From CAVRZR01 sp964354215 (GTDB lineage Bacteria; Actinomycetota; Coriobacteriia; Anaerosomatales; CAVRZR01), in the NCBI GenBank assembly GCA_964354215.1, contig CAYGYT010000002.1, positions 62,001-126,000 on the forward strand: 64,000 nucleotides of DNA, written 5' to 3'. The notes beneath the pieces are model-generated. The model did no database searches, was not told where the DNA came from, and saw only the letters and a list, made by a program, of their open reading frames with translations. Positions 41,877 through 50,680 of the stretch are shown piece after piece (the first letter of the stretch is position 1; every line of letters begins with the position of its first letter). Both the position numbers and the translations under genes were made by a program.

Positions 41877-42242
41877 ATGTACGAGCTGACGGTGAAGGGG
41901 CACTTCGACGCCGCGCATGCCCTGAGGGGATATCCGGGCGAGTGCCGCGAGCTGCACGGTCACACGTGGGACGTCGAAGTCACTGTCGCAGCGGAGGTGC
42001 TCGACGACATCGAGATCGTGTACGATTTCAAGTCGCTCAAGGACGATCTGGCCAAGGTGCTGGCACCGTACGACCACGCGTATCTGAACGAGGTCCCGCC
42101 CTTTGACGAGCTGAGTCCGACCGCCGAGAGCCTGGCGCGGGTGCTCTACGAGGCCCTATCCGCGACGGTGGATCCGAGGGTGCGAGTCGTCGAGGTCTCG
42201 GTCTGGGAATCGCCGATCGCCCGGCTTACCTACCGACCGTAG
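41877..42242 (+). CDS. queD: 6-carboxy-5,6,7,8-tetrahydropterin synthase (QueD)
   Basis: A 121-residue T-fold enzyme that converts dihydroneopterin triphosphate to carboxytetrahydropterin, an early step of queuosine synthesis. Zinc ligands are His14 (HFDAAHALRG), His27 and His29 (ELHGHTWDVE), with catalytic Cys23 just before. YDFKSLK, YLNE and SVWESP near the C-terminus are typical. GAGAGGCA precedes the ATG. It is the last gene of the isc-to-queD run; no queC, queE or queF is visible nearby. Confidence 0.93.
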   Translation: MYELTVKGHFDAAHALRGYPGECRELHGHTWDVEVTVAAEVLDDIEIVYDFKSLKDDLAKVLAPYDHAYLNEVPPFDELSPTAESLARVLYEALSATVDPRVRVVEVSVWESPIARLTYRP

Positions 42243-42314
42243 CAGGGGCACGAAGCCCCGAGAATGTGCCAGGGGACTCCGTCAGGCGAGGCGTCCAGGG
42301 GGCTTGGCGGAAGC

Positions 42315-42333
42315 GTCCGGAACGGGTCCGGAC
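42315..42333 (-). terminator. Hairpin downstream of the candidate RNA
   Basis: GTCCGGA (42315-42321) pairs with TCCGGAC (42327-42333) across a 5-base loop. Read on the minus strand it lies 8 bases after the closing stem of the candidate RNA. There is no T-run after it, so it may be a processing or weak termination site. Confidence 0.35.
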
Positions 42334-42340
42334 AAAGAGG

Positions 42341-42513
42341 TGTCCCGAGAAACCTTTCCCGCGGTGATCCCTACTCCTCAGCTTCCCATTTCACACCCTT
42401 GAGGCTCCCGGTCCTGCGGGCCAACTCGCGCTGAGCCGCATTCTCCAGGTCCCTCTCCGGCAGCTACTGGTACGCTGGCTTTCGGAACTCGCCGGGTCCA
42501 ACTTCTCGGGACA
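42341..42513 (-). ncRNA. Candidate structured non-coding RNA (~173 nt), 6S-like in outline
   Basis: On the minus strand a consensus promoter (TTGACA-N17-TACATT) predicts transcription starting at about 42512-42517. The first 11 bases of this transcript, at 42503-42513, are perfectly complementary to 42341-42351 (TGTCCCGAGAA with TTCTCGGGACA), so the two ends of a 173-base segment can close on each other. Inside, further short pairings exist (for example CTCAGC with GCTGAG), with no open reading frame. Size, closing stem and stand-alone promoter resemble 6S RNA, but I do not see a sequence signature that settles this. It lacks the SRP, tmRNA and RNase P hallmarks. Confidence 0.6.
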
Positions 42514-42519
42514 AGATGC

Positions 42520-42548
42520 AATGTACCCAGAGCGGTGGGGGGTGTCAA
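42520..42548 (-). promoter_or_regulatory. Consensus promoter TTGACA-N17-TACATT (minus strand)
   Basis: On the plus strand TGTCAA at 42543-42548 and AATGTA at 42520-42525 are separated by 17 bases, so on the minus strand the order is TTGACA, 17 bases, TACATT. It points towards queD and away from dtxR, and the only thing it can express nearby is the segment at 42341-42513. Confidence 0.75.
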
Positions 42549-42754
42549 CGCGAAATCCGCGATTGATCACCCCTTCCGCTGAAAGGCGCTATGTCTTGGT
42601 CGAAAGGCTCATATCTGATTCTTGACGGTGCACCTACCGTTCGTCCGTGTCGCGTCGACCGAAAGGGGTACCATTGCGGTTGAGCGACCTGCCTGCCAGC
42701 AGCGTCCAGTGCTCAGCCGGCTTCTGACGCGCCTCGTCTTGGAAGGTTGAGAAC

Positions 42755-43417
42755 GTGCCCACACCCACTCTCGAGGAGTACCTCGAGACCATCTACAAGC
42801 TGTCGCAGAAGGGACCCGTCCGGCCTACCCAGATCGCGGATTCGATCGGAGTGTCCGGACCCACCGTGACGGCCACGCTGCGACGTCTCGAGGCGCAGGG
42901 GTACACGACGCGCGAAGGCAATGAGATCTCGCTTACTCCCGAGGGTCTCGCTGGTTCCCTCGATGTGGTTCGACGGCACCGCATCGCCGAGAGGTTCCTC
43001 GTCGACGTGCTCGGCTTGGATCTCGATGAGGCTCACGAGGATGCGTGTCTGCTCGAGCACGCGCTCTCCCCGCGTGTCATGAAGGCCCTGGAGGCCTTTC
43101 TCGACAATCCGGACGTGTGTCCGCACGGGCATCCGATTCCGAGCTCCGACGGAAGTGTGTCTGCGGTTTTGGGTACTCCGCTGAGCGAGGTGTCGACAGG
43201 AACTCGCTGCTCGGTCGTTCAGCTCGCCGAGGATGATGATGCCGTGTTGTCCTACCTTGCGAATCTTGGCCTTACCCCCGGCACGGCGGTGATCGTGCGT
43301 GATGTGGCACCGTTTGGTGGACCCCTCCTTGTCGACGTCGCCGGTACGCAGTGTGCCGTTGCGCGCGATATGGCCGAGCGCGTTCTCGTCGCTGTAGAGG
43401 TCTCTACCGGCTCGTGA
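42755..43417 (+). CDS. DtxR/MntR-family metal-dependent regulator
   Basis: A 220-residue regulator. Residues ~5-60 form the winged helix (LEEYLETIYKLSQKGPVRPTQIADSIGVSGPTVTATLRRLE; key part PTQIADSIGVSGPTV). The metal and dimer domain has HRIAERFLVDVLG, EDACLLEHALSP and CPHGHPIP, carrying the Cys, Glu and His ligands of the family. Residues ~140-215 form the C-terminal SH3-like/FeoA domain. In the family it represses iron or manganese uptake genes when metal is plentiful. GTG 42755 follows GGAAGG by about 10 bases. No transporter is next to it, so its targets lie elsewhere; whether it senses Fe or Mn cannot be told. Confidence 0.9.
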   Translation: MPTPTLEEYLETIYKLSQKGPVRPTQIADSIGVSGPTVTATLRRLEAQGYTTREGNEISLTPEGLAGSLDVVRRHRIAERFLVDVLGLDLDEAHEDACLLEHALSPRVMKALEAFLDNPDVCPHGHPIPSSDGSVSAVLGTPLSEVSTGTRCSVVQLAEDDDAVLSYLANLGLTPGTAVIVRDVAPFGGPLLVDVAGTQCAVARDMAERVLVAVEVSTGS

Positions 43418-43522
43418 CGCACGGGTGTGTGAGGGGAGCGAGAGCCTCCTCGGCCTCCTCGGCCCCAACTCAGCCGTTCCGCTCTGCTCGAAACTGAATC
43501 CCTCTTTCCTCTGGTAGCTGAC

Positions 43523-43551
43523 TTCCATATCGAACATATGTTCGATATACT
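43523..43551 (+). promoter_or_regulatory. Promoter with a perfect LexA (SOS) box
   Basis: A 22-bp perfect palindrome at 43527-43548 contains CGAAC-ATAT-GTTCG (43531-43544), the Gram-positive LexA/DinR box. It sits between TTCCAT (43523-43528) and TATACT (43546-43551), which are 17 bases apart, the ideal place for a repressor. Transcription would start near 43558 and run into the DUF6504-like gene and dnaE, so both should be DNA-damage inducible. Confidence 0.85.
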
Positions 43552-43554
43552 GGG

Positions 43555-43764
43555 CATGCCGGCTTACCCAGATATCACCGGATTCCGAACAACGACCGGC
43601 CGGGGGATTNNNNNNNNNNNNNNNNNNNNNNNNNNNNNNNNNNNNNNNNNNNNNNNNNNNNNNNNNNNNNNNNNNNNNNNNNNNNNNNNNNNNNNNNNNN
43701 NNNNNNNNNCATGCCGGCTTACCCAGATATCACCGGATTCCGAACAACGACCGGCCGGGGGATT
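43555..43764 (+). repeat. 55-bp exact direct repeat on both sides of a 100-N gap
   Basis: The 55 bases at 43555-43609 are repeated exactly at 43710-43764, immediately before and after the run of N. This is what two contigs with a shared k-mer end look like when joined by a scaffolder. The true sequence is probably one copy with no gap. Confidence 0.9.
43610..43709. other. Assembly gap (100 N)
   Basis: A run of exactly 100 N, a placeholder length. Because the flanks are identical the real distance is likely zero or negative. Confidence 0.95.
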
Positions 43765-43772
43765 TGAAGCAC

Positions 43773-44189
43773 ATGGGTCGCAACAGCGCCATCAAACACT
43801 TCGATGCAACTTCTGAGGGCCAGCCGATGGAGCTCGCGGATTCCCAGCACGGGCGACAGCCGATCGTGCGCGAGTTGCTCAAGAGCCCGTGGCTCATGCG
43901 TGCGTCGGACCTGTTGAGCCGAGATGAGACGTGGTCCACCAAACGCGTCGCCCAAGCAGTCGACGTCGTATGGGACGCAAAACGACAGCGACCAGCCGCT
44001 TTCGTTCGAGACAGACGTACGTGGACGATCGACGCCGTGATCCAAACCTGGAGTGTCGAGCGCTCATGGTGGGACCCGCGGCGACAGGTATCGCGGCATA
44101 TGTGGCGCGTAGTGGCCCGCGGGGGCGTGTACGACCTCGCGTTCGACCGGCTCGCAGGTGCCTGGTTCCTTCTCGGCATCCAAGACTGA
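43773..44189 (+). CDS. DUF6504-like small protein of translesion-synthesis cassettes
   Basis: A 138-residue soluble protein. The C-terminal ~80 residues have the Trp-rich pattern of proteins and domains found with DinB/ImuB polymerases (DUF6504 type): RPAAFVRDRRTW, then VIQTWSVERSWWDP, MWRVVARGGVYDLAFD and GAWFLLGIQD at the end. The first ~50 residues are less conserved-looking. ATG 43773 lies 9 bases after an in-frame TTG at 43764; the start is not certain. It is the first gene behind the SOS promoter and is followed 30 bases later by dnaE. The role is unknown; the family context suggests an accessory factor for error-prone synthesis. Confidence 0.75.
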   Translation: MGRNSAIKHFDATSEGQPMELADSQHGRQPIVRELLKSPWLMRASDLLSRDETWSTKRVAQAVDVVWDAKRQRPAAFVRDRRTWTIDAVIQTWSVERSWWDPRRQVSRHMWRVVARGGVYDLAFDRLAGAWFLLGIQD

Positions 44190-44219
44190 GAAGACGCAAC
44201 CGATGCCTGAGACCTGCTC

Positions 44220-47200
44220 ATGAGTTCCGGATTCGTCCACCTCCACGTACACTCGACGTTCAGTTTCATGGACGGCGCTGCGTCGATCGACGAGCTGGTC
44301 GAGCGCGCGGTCGCCTTCGACATGCCGGCACTCGCGCTCACCGACCACCAGGGTCTCTCGGGAGCGATCCGCTTCTACGAGCGCTGCAACAAGGCCGATA
44401 TCAAGCCCATCCTCGGCGCCGAAGTCGTCGTCGAGACCGCCGGTATCGCCGGTGACGAGTCGGACCTCCCACCCGAGCGTCGTCTCGTGCTGCCACCAAG
44501 CGTCGGGTTCGGGCGAGCCGCTGGCTCAGGCTTTCATCTGACTCTGCTCGTGCGCGACCTTACCGGGTATCGCAACCTGTGCCAGCTGCTCTCAAAGACG
44601 CACCTGCGCGGACCAGGGCAGCCGTCAATCGTGCGCCTGTACGACCTCGCCGAGCACGCCGAGGGACTCATCGGCCTGTCGGGTTGCCCGAACGGAGAGG
44701 CTGCGAATGCGCTGCTCGCAGGCGCGCCTGGCCGGGCTCGCGAGGCTCTGCGCCGCCTTGCGAGCTGTTTTGAGCCCGGCGACTTTTGTGTCGAGCTCAC
44801 CCACACCCTCACTCCGAACGCGCCCCGGCTCGTAAACGGCCTTGCCGGCCTCGCCGACGACCTCGCACTGCCCGTCGTGGCCACGAACAACGTGCACTAC
44901 CTGCGCTCCGAGGACTTCCGCCTTCACGACGTGCTCGCCTCGGCAGGCGCTCGCATGGCGCTCCCGGGTCCGTACGACCGCCCGAATGCCGAGCTCTGGT
45001 TCAAGACTGGCGCCGAGATGCGCCGCCTGTTTGCCACCCTGCCGAGAGCATGTGACGCAACGCTCGAGATCGCGGCGCGCTGCGATCTCGACCTCGGCCT
45101 GGGCGAGTTCCATTTCCCATCGGCCGATATCCCGCGAGGCGAGACCCCGTACTCGGTACTCGCCAAAAAGGCGTGGCACGGTCTCGAGCGTCGCTATCGG
45201 CCGATGGTGCCCGACGCGCTCAAACGTCTCCAACACGAACTCGCGCTCATCGAGCGGATGGGGTTCTCGGAGTACTTTCTCGTCGTGAAGGAGATCGTCG
45301 ACTTCGCACGCTCGCGCGGCATCCGTTACTCGGGACGGGGGAGCGCGGGCGACTCGATCGTGAGCTACGCACTCGGCATCACCGACGCCGACCCCGTTGC
45401 CTACGACCTGCTCTTCGAGCGGTTCCTGAATCCTGAGCGGCGCCAGATGCCCGACATCGACGTCGACTTCGATTCGGCACGGCGAGACGAGGTCATCGAC
45501 TTCATCTACAAACGCTTCGGATCCGAGCACGTCGCGATGGTCGCGACCGTCAACACGATGACGGCGCGAAGCGCGGTGCGAACGGTCGCGCGTGCCTTCG
45601 GCTTACCCATAGATGACGTGAACCGCCTGTCGCGCCACCTGCCGTGGGTCTCAGCGCATCGCCTTCGAGAGGTAGTCGCGACCTATCCCGAGTGCACGCA
45701 CCACCCACTTCGAGACGAGGGCCGCTGGGGCATGCTCATCGATCTCGCCGAACAGTTCAACGCAACCCCGATGCACCTGGGCACGCATCTCGGCGGCTTC
45801 ATCATCACGCGCGAGCCCATCGCTTCGTGGACACCGCTCCAGTGGGCAGCGAAAGGTGTTGTCGTCTCGCAGTACGACAAGGACGACATCGAGGCACTCG
45901 GCCTCGTGAAGATGGACATCCTGGGGCTTCGGATGCACTCGGCGATCAGCGACGCGGTCGAACTCGCACGGGAGCGAGTAGGCGAGGCAGCGGTGCCTGA
46001 GCCCTTCGAGCTGCCGAAAGACGACCCGGCCGTCTACGGCATGATCGCGCGCGCCGACACCGTCGGGATGTTCCAGCTCGAGAGCAGCGGGCAGCGCAAC
46101 CTCAACACACGCCTGGAGGCGAGCGAGTTCGAGGACATCATCGCGGCGATCTCGCTCTTCAGACCCGGTCCACTCGAAGCCGAGATGATCACGCCCTTCA
46201 TCCGTCGTCGGCATGGGCTCGAGGACGTGAGCGTGCCGCACCCGGGGATGCTCGAGGCACTCAAGGACACCTACGGCGTCATCATCTACCAGGAGCAGGT
46301 GCTGCTCGTTGCAAAGGCGGTCGCCGGTTTCGATCTTGCCGAGGCCGATTCGCTTCGCCGGGCGATGACGAAGAACCGCTCGCGTGCCGAGATGGAGGGC
46401 ATCAAGGCGCACTTCCTCGAGCGCGCCATGGGACGCGGGGTCGAGCCCGAGGTTGCCGAGGAGGTCTTCCGCCAGCTCGAGGGCTTTGCGGCGTACGGCT
46501 TCAACAAGGCGCATGCGGCATGCTTCGCGGTCGTCTCGTATGCGAGCGCGTGGCTGCGCACGTACTTCCCGGCCGAGTTCGCCGCGGCCATCCTCAACAA
46601 CGAACCGATGGGGTTCTACTCTCCTCGGCTCATCATCAACGACGCCCGCCGACACGGCCTTGCAATCCTCCCGCCGCACGTGAACGAGTCTCGATCGCGC
46701 TACACCGTCACGGATGACGGTCGGGCGATCCGCGTCGGCCTGCAGGACACGCACGAAATGACGCAGCGGCTGCTCAAGGTGATCGAACGCGAACGGGAGG
46801 TGCGTCCGTTCCGCGATCTCGCCGACTTCGTGCGCCGCACACGTGCCGAGGCGCCGGCCGCCTCTTCGCTCATCCGCATCGGCGCGCTCGACGGGCTCGG
46901 CACCACGGAGACAGGGCGCCCGCCCACGCGTGACGAGCTGCTGGCGCTCTTGCCCGAGGTGAAGGCGGTGCTCGCGCGCGAGGGCGTGGCGGGCGACGAT
47001 ACACTCGTGCTCGCACCCGCCCCCACACGGCCCGCCGAGGATGCCTCACACCCGAGCGGCTGGTCGCCCGCGCGGCGTCTCTCGGCGGAACTGCAGCTCA
47101 CCGGTCTCTCGCTCACGTGCCATCCGCTCGAACTCGCCTCGGGGGACCTCGAGGCGCGCGGCGTCACCTACGCACGCGACCTGCGCACGCTGCCCGACCG

Positions 47201-47488
47201 CTCTCGCGTGCGTGTCTGCGGTGTGCGCGAACGGGCGCAGACGCCCCGCACGCGCTCGGGCAAGCGCACGTGCTTCCTCACGCTCGAGGACGCGACCGGC
47301 CTGCTCGACGTCGTCGTGTTCGAAGACGCGCTCAATCGGGCGGGGGAGACGATCGTGAAACACCGCTGCTACCTCGTCGAAGGCACGCTCCAGAACAACG
47401 CCGAGCGGGGACTTGCGATCGTCGCCGACACCGTGCGGCCCTACGTGATCCGCACCGGGTCAGGCTCGCCCGTGCGCATCAGGCGCGG
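44220..47488 (+). CDS. dnaE: DNA polymerase III alpha-type (DnaE) polymerase, 3' end lost in gap
   Basis: At least 1089 residues; the stop is hidden by the N run starting at 47489. Residues 1-~280 are a PHP domain (FVHLHVHSTFSFMDGAAS). The C-family polymerase core contains GRGSAGDSIVSYALGITDADP near 375-395, PDIDVDFDSARRDEVI near 411 with catalytic aspartates, and HLGTHLGGFIITRE near 520. The C-terminus has an OB fold (FLTLEDATGLLDVVVFED near 1020). It lacks room for the tau-binding domain of the replicative enzyme. Placement behind a LexA box and next to a DUF6504-like gene suggests the error-prone DnaE2/ImuC-like role rather than bulk replication; this is inference. Confidence 0.88.
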
Positions 47489-47588
47489 NNNNNNNNNNNN
47501 NNNNNNNNNNNNNNNNNNNNNNNNNNNNNNNNNNNNNNNNNNNNNNNNNNNNNNNNNNNNNNNNNNNNNNNNNNNNNNNNNNNNNNNN
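47489..47588. other. Assembly gap (100 N)
   Basis: A second placeholder of exactly 100 N. Unlike the first, the flanks show no shared repeat, so real sequence is probably missing here, including the end of dnaE and the C-terminus of the lipoprotein gene on the other strand. Confidence 0.95.
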
Positions 47589-48361
47589 GCCTCGGAAACG
47601 CGCACGACCGGGACGGTGTTTGAGCCGACCTTCTTCGCCCCAACTATGTCGCCGAACACCTCGACATAGGCGCCCTGCCAGCCCGAGGTCGTCGGGTCGC
47701 CGAACGGTCCCTCAGAGAGCACGAGCGAGGTTGACGCCGGTCGACCGCCCCCGAAGGGCATCTCGTTCAGCAACACCCACGAACCTGGCTTGGAGTTGTC
47801 CGCCGAGTCCGCGTAGGACAACGTGCCCACGCCGCGCAGATCACTGTTGGGCATCGTCTGGGTACCCGGCTTCTCGACGCGCGCCCAGCGGAATGGCACG
47901 CCGCTGAGCCCCTTGCCTCCGGACTCCGATCGCACGTCTTGAATGCGGCTGATGGAGTCGGCCTCCAGAGAAGGCGGCGAACCATCCACGGTTTCGTTGA
48001 GCGTTCCCTCGGCGACCACGTACGCTCCCGCCAAGTCCGAGAGCGGCGGCTGCGTGAGATCCTCGGGGTTGGAGATGGCCACACCTGGGGCGTCACCGCT
48101 CATCGACGGCATTCGCGGAGCAATCCTCCACGGACCACGAACGCTCTCGCCCTCGAGGGTTCCGATTATCTGCGCGCGTTCAGCAGGAAGGTCGTAGATC
48201 CCGGGGGGCGCAAGATCCTGCGCAAGTCGCTCGGCCGTCGAGACCTTGTCGGCGGGCGGTTCTTCAGTTGGTGACGGAGCGCATGCTGCGAGCCACGTCA
48301 TCAGAGCCGCCACAGCGACAGCGCTGAGGGCAAACAAGAGCGAGCGGCGTGAGCGTCGCAT
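47589..48361 (-). CDS. Lipoprotein of unknown function, C-terminus lost in gap
   Basis: At least 257 residues. The N-terminus is a lipoprotein signal: basic RRSRR, a hydrophobic stretch, then LAAC with the lipid-bearing Cys27. The mature part begins with a Pro/Glu linker and continues as a beta-rich domain with several V/Y-x-V-x-G stretches (for example GAYVVAEGTLN, WQGAYVEVFGDIVG), suggestive of a nucleic-acid or ligand-binding OB-like fold, though I do not assign a family. GAGAGG lies 6 bases before the ATG. It lies between dnaE and dinB and faces dnaE tail-to-tail. Confidence 0.75.
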
Positions 48362-48399
48362 CGACTACCTCTCGGAGGAGACGCAGAACACTGCAGCAG

Positions 48400-49698
48400 T
48401 CACGAGTCGACATCGTCCGCGCCGGTGTCCGGAGCTGCTGGAGTCGTCGTCTCGGCTGATGACGCAGGCGGTGCAGCAAGTTCGCGGCCGAATCGTAGCG
48501 CGCCGTCGCCAAAGCGACCTCGGACGGCGTCGAGTCCACGAGCGAGGCTGTCTCGTCGGGACACCTCCCTATCGTGGGCAGACGCGCCGCCCGACGCTGC
48601 GTCATCACACAGAAGTTCCAGCTGCTCGACCCGTTCGTCGAACCCGCTGAGGCCCACCCCGAGAAGCCGCACTCCAACGCCGGGCGACCAGGCAGAGCCG
48701 ACGAGTTCTCGGGCGACCGAAAGGAAGTCGTGCTCGTTGTCTGTGGCCGCCGCAAGCGTGCGCTGGATCGTTCGCGTGGTGAAGTCGCTGTAGCGCAGCT
48801 TGACCGTCACGGTGCGGCCGGCCATCCCCTTGGCTCTCAGCCGCGAGCCAACCCGCTCGACCAGTGCCTCGAGCGCACAACCGAGTTCCGCCGGGTCGTG
48901 CACGTCGGTCGCGAACGTGCGCTCGTTCGACACCGACTTTGCCGGCGCGTTCTCGTGGACCGACCGGTCGTCGATTCCTCGCGCTCTTCGCACAAGAGAA
49001 GGCCCGTACGAGCCGAGGACCTCCAGGGCAGTCGAATCGTCGAATCGCGCGAGGTCGCCGAGGGTCACGACGCCGAGCCGCTCGAGCCTGCCCACGGTCT
49101 GAGGGCCGATGCCGCTCATCACGCTCACCGGCAGGGGCGCGAGGAACGCCGCCTCGGTTCCCGGGGAGACGATGGTGAGGCTGTCCGGCTTCTGGTAGTC
49201 GGACGCGATCTTCGCGACCGTCTTGGAGGTGGCAAGCCCGGCCGAGCACGTGATTCCGAGTTCGGCCACGCGCGCTCGGATGCGCTCGGCGATAGCAACC
49301 GGGTCTTCATCCGCGAACTCCCCGGGGGTGACATCGAGGAATGCCTCATCGATCGACACGGGCTGCACGAGTGGCGTCTCGGATTCGAAGATCGAGCGGA
49401 CCGCTTTCGAGAGCTCACGGTATCGCTCGAACCGCGCGGGCGCCCAGATCGCATCGGGACACAACTTCACCGCTCGCGCAGATGGCATCGCAGAGCGGAT
49501 TCCGAACCGTCTTGCTTCGTACGACGCAGTGGAGACAACGCCGCGCTTGGCCGGGTCCCCGCCGACGATAACGGGCCTGCCTCGCCACTCGGGGTGATCG
49601 AGCTGCTCGACCGCCGCGAAGAACGCGTCGAGGTCAACGTGCAGAATCGCGCGACCACGCCAGGTGTCAGTCCTGCGGATGTCTGTCGCTTTGGCCAT
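48400..49698 (-). CDS. dinB: DNA polymerase IV
   Basis: A 432-residue Y-family translesion polymerase. Catalytic motifs are HVDLDAFFAAVEQLDHP with Asp22, and QPVSIDEAFLDVTP near 113 with the conserved Asp and Glu; GLATSKTVAKIASDYQKP and MSGIGPQTVGRLERLG follow. Near residue 370 the sequence EQLELLCDD matches the beta-clamp-binding pattern (Q-L-x-L-F/L). The C-terminal ~50 residues are Ala/Ser/Pro/Asp-rich. TAGACT on its strand ends 6 bases before the ATG, so the mRNA could be leaderless. No LexA box is seen upstream of it, unlike the dnaE cassette. Confidence 0.94.
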   Translation of the reverse strand: MAKATDIRRTDTWRGRAILHVDLDAFFAAVEQLDHPEWRGRPVIVGGDPAKRGVVSTASYEARRFGIRSAMPSARAVKLCPDAIWAPARFERYRELSKAVRSIFESETPLVQPVSIDEAFLDVTPGEFADEDPVAIAERIRARVAELGITCSAGLATSKTVAKIASDYQKPDSLTIVSPGTEAAFLAPLPVSVMSGIGPQTVGRLERLGVVTLGDLARFDDSTALEVLGSYGPSLVRRARGIDDRSVHENAPAKSVSNERTFATDVHDPAELGCALEALVERVGSRLRAKGMAGRTVTVKLRYSDFTTRTIQRTLAAATDNEHDFLSVARELVGSAWSPGVGVRLLGVGLSGFDERVEQLELLCDDAASGGASAHDREVSRRDSLARGLDAVRGRFGDGALRFGRELAAPPASSAETTTPAAPDTGADDVDS

Positions 49699-49804
49699 GC
49701 ACCGAGTCTAGTACCCGTTGCTGATGCGGACGAGCGACGGCTCACCGTTCACAGCAAGCCTCGGCTACAATCCAGTGGCTTGAGGCCTTGAGGAGGACTA
49801 CCGC

Positions 49805-50680
49805 GTGCTGATCGGCGCACATGTATCCGTTGCGGGCGGCTACGAACGAGCGCTCGACTACGCGCTCTCAGTGGGTTGCGAGTGCGCGCAGCTCTTCGCC
49901 AAGAGCCCGCGACAGTGGAAGGGTCCGGCTATCGATCCGGAGTCCGCTCGCAGGTTCGTGGAAGCACGAGCCGGCAGGGCTTTCGGTCCGGTCTTCACCC
50001 ACGCGGCCTACCTGCTGAACCTCGCGACGCACGACGATGCGCTGTGGGAGCACTCGGTCGACGCTCTTGCCGACGAGCTCGCACGAGGTGCTCTGCTCGA
50101 AGCCGCCGGCGTGGTGACCCACGTTGGAAGCGACAGGCTCCAGGATCCGGCGCGCGCGGCGGGCCGCGTAGCTGACGCGGTGTGCCGCGCGTTCGAACGC
50201 TGCGGGCATTGCGGTAGCGAGATCCGCTTGCTTCTCGAGAACACGGCTGGCGCGGGCACCTCCTTCGGCTCGACATTCGACCAGCTCGGGGAGGTGATCG
50301 AGCGGACCGGCCTGCCGTCCGAGTCGGTCGGTGTCTGTCTCGACACCTGTCATGCGCACGCGTACGGACTGACTCTCGATACTCGCGACGGCTGGTCCGA
50401 ACTACTCGATTCGGTCTCTGCGAACGTCGGGTTCGGCCGACTCGGACTCATCCACGCGAACGACTGCATGTTCCCGGCTGGCGAGCGACGTGACAGACAT
50501 GCTTGGATAGGCGACGGGACGATCGGATACGTGGGCTTCTCGGCGATGCTCTCGGCGGTAGAGGAGAGTCCGGAGCTCAAAGGGCTCTGCGCGATCACCG
50601 AGATGCCGGGCGACCCGCCCCACAAGGACGAGGAGAACCTGAGGCGACTGCGCCGGCTACGCGATGGGGTTCGAATGTGA
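49805..50680 (+). CDS. nfo: Endonuclease IV (AP endonuclease)
   Basis: A 291-residue TIM-barrel enzyme that cuts DNA at abasic sites. Zinc ligands and family blocks: LIGAHVSVAGGYERAL at the start, FTHAAYLLNLA near 60, LLLENTAGAGTSFGSTFDQL near 142, GVCLDTCHAHAYG near 177, LIHANDCMFPAG near 217, RHAWIGDGTIGY near 232 and ITEMPGDPPHKDEENL near 260. GTG 49805 follows GAGGAGG by about 8 bases. It is divergent from dinB; TACAAT at 49766-49771 is a possible -10. With dnaE and dinB this makes a local group of DNA-repair genes. Confidence 0.95.
   Translation: MLIGAHVSVAGGYERALDYALSVGCECAQLFAKSPRQWKGPAIDPESARRFVEARAGRAFGPVFTHAAYLLNLATHDDALWEHSVDALADELARGALLEAAGVVTHVGSDRLQDPARAAGRVADAVCRAFERCGHCGSEIRLLLENTAGAGTSFGSTFDQLGEVIERTGLPSESVGVCLDTCHAHAYGLTLDTRDGWSELLDSVSANVGFGRLGLIHANDCMFPAGERRDRHAWIGDGTIGYVGFSAMLSAVEESPELKGLCAITEMPGDPPHKDEENLRRLRRLRDGVRM

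Larger units (their letters stand above)
42243..42754. other. Gene-free region between queD and dtxR
   Basis: No protein gene fits in these 512 bases. Just after queD is a small hairpin (GGGGC/GCCCC near 42245-42260). A perfect 7-bp hairpin lies at 42315-42333, an 11-bp long-range stem closes the segment 42341-42513, and a consensus minus-strand promoter lies at 42520-42548. The part 42549-42754 contains TACCAT near 42669, a weak -10 candidate for dtxR, and nothing else I can support. Confidence 0.7.

Noticed and set aside
42341..42513. Signal recognition particle RNA or tmRNA identity for the candidate RNA
   Set aside because: The conserved SRP loop (GGAAG...GCAG context) and the tmRNA 5'/3' tRNA-like ends with CCA are not present.
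42243..42754. Insertion-sequence remnant in the queD-dtxR spacer
   Set aside because: The long inverted complementarity looked like terminal repeats at first, but the 11-bp arms enclose only 173 bases, there is no transposase frame and no target duplication; an RNA closing stem explains it better.
43538..43816. Open frame from ATG 43538 that spans the N gap
   Set aside because: It starts inside the LexA palindrome, passes through 100 N and consists largely of the duplicated contig end.
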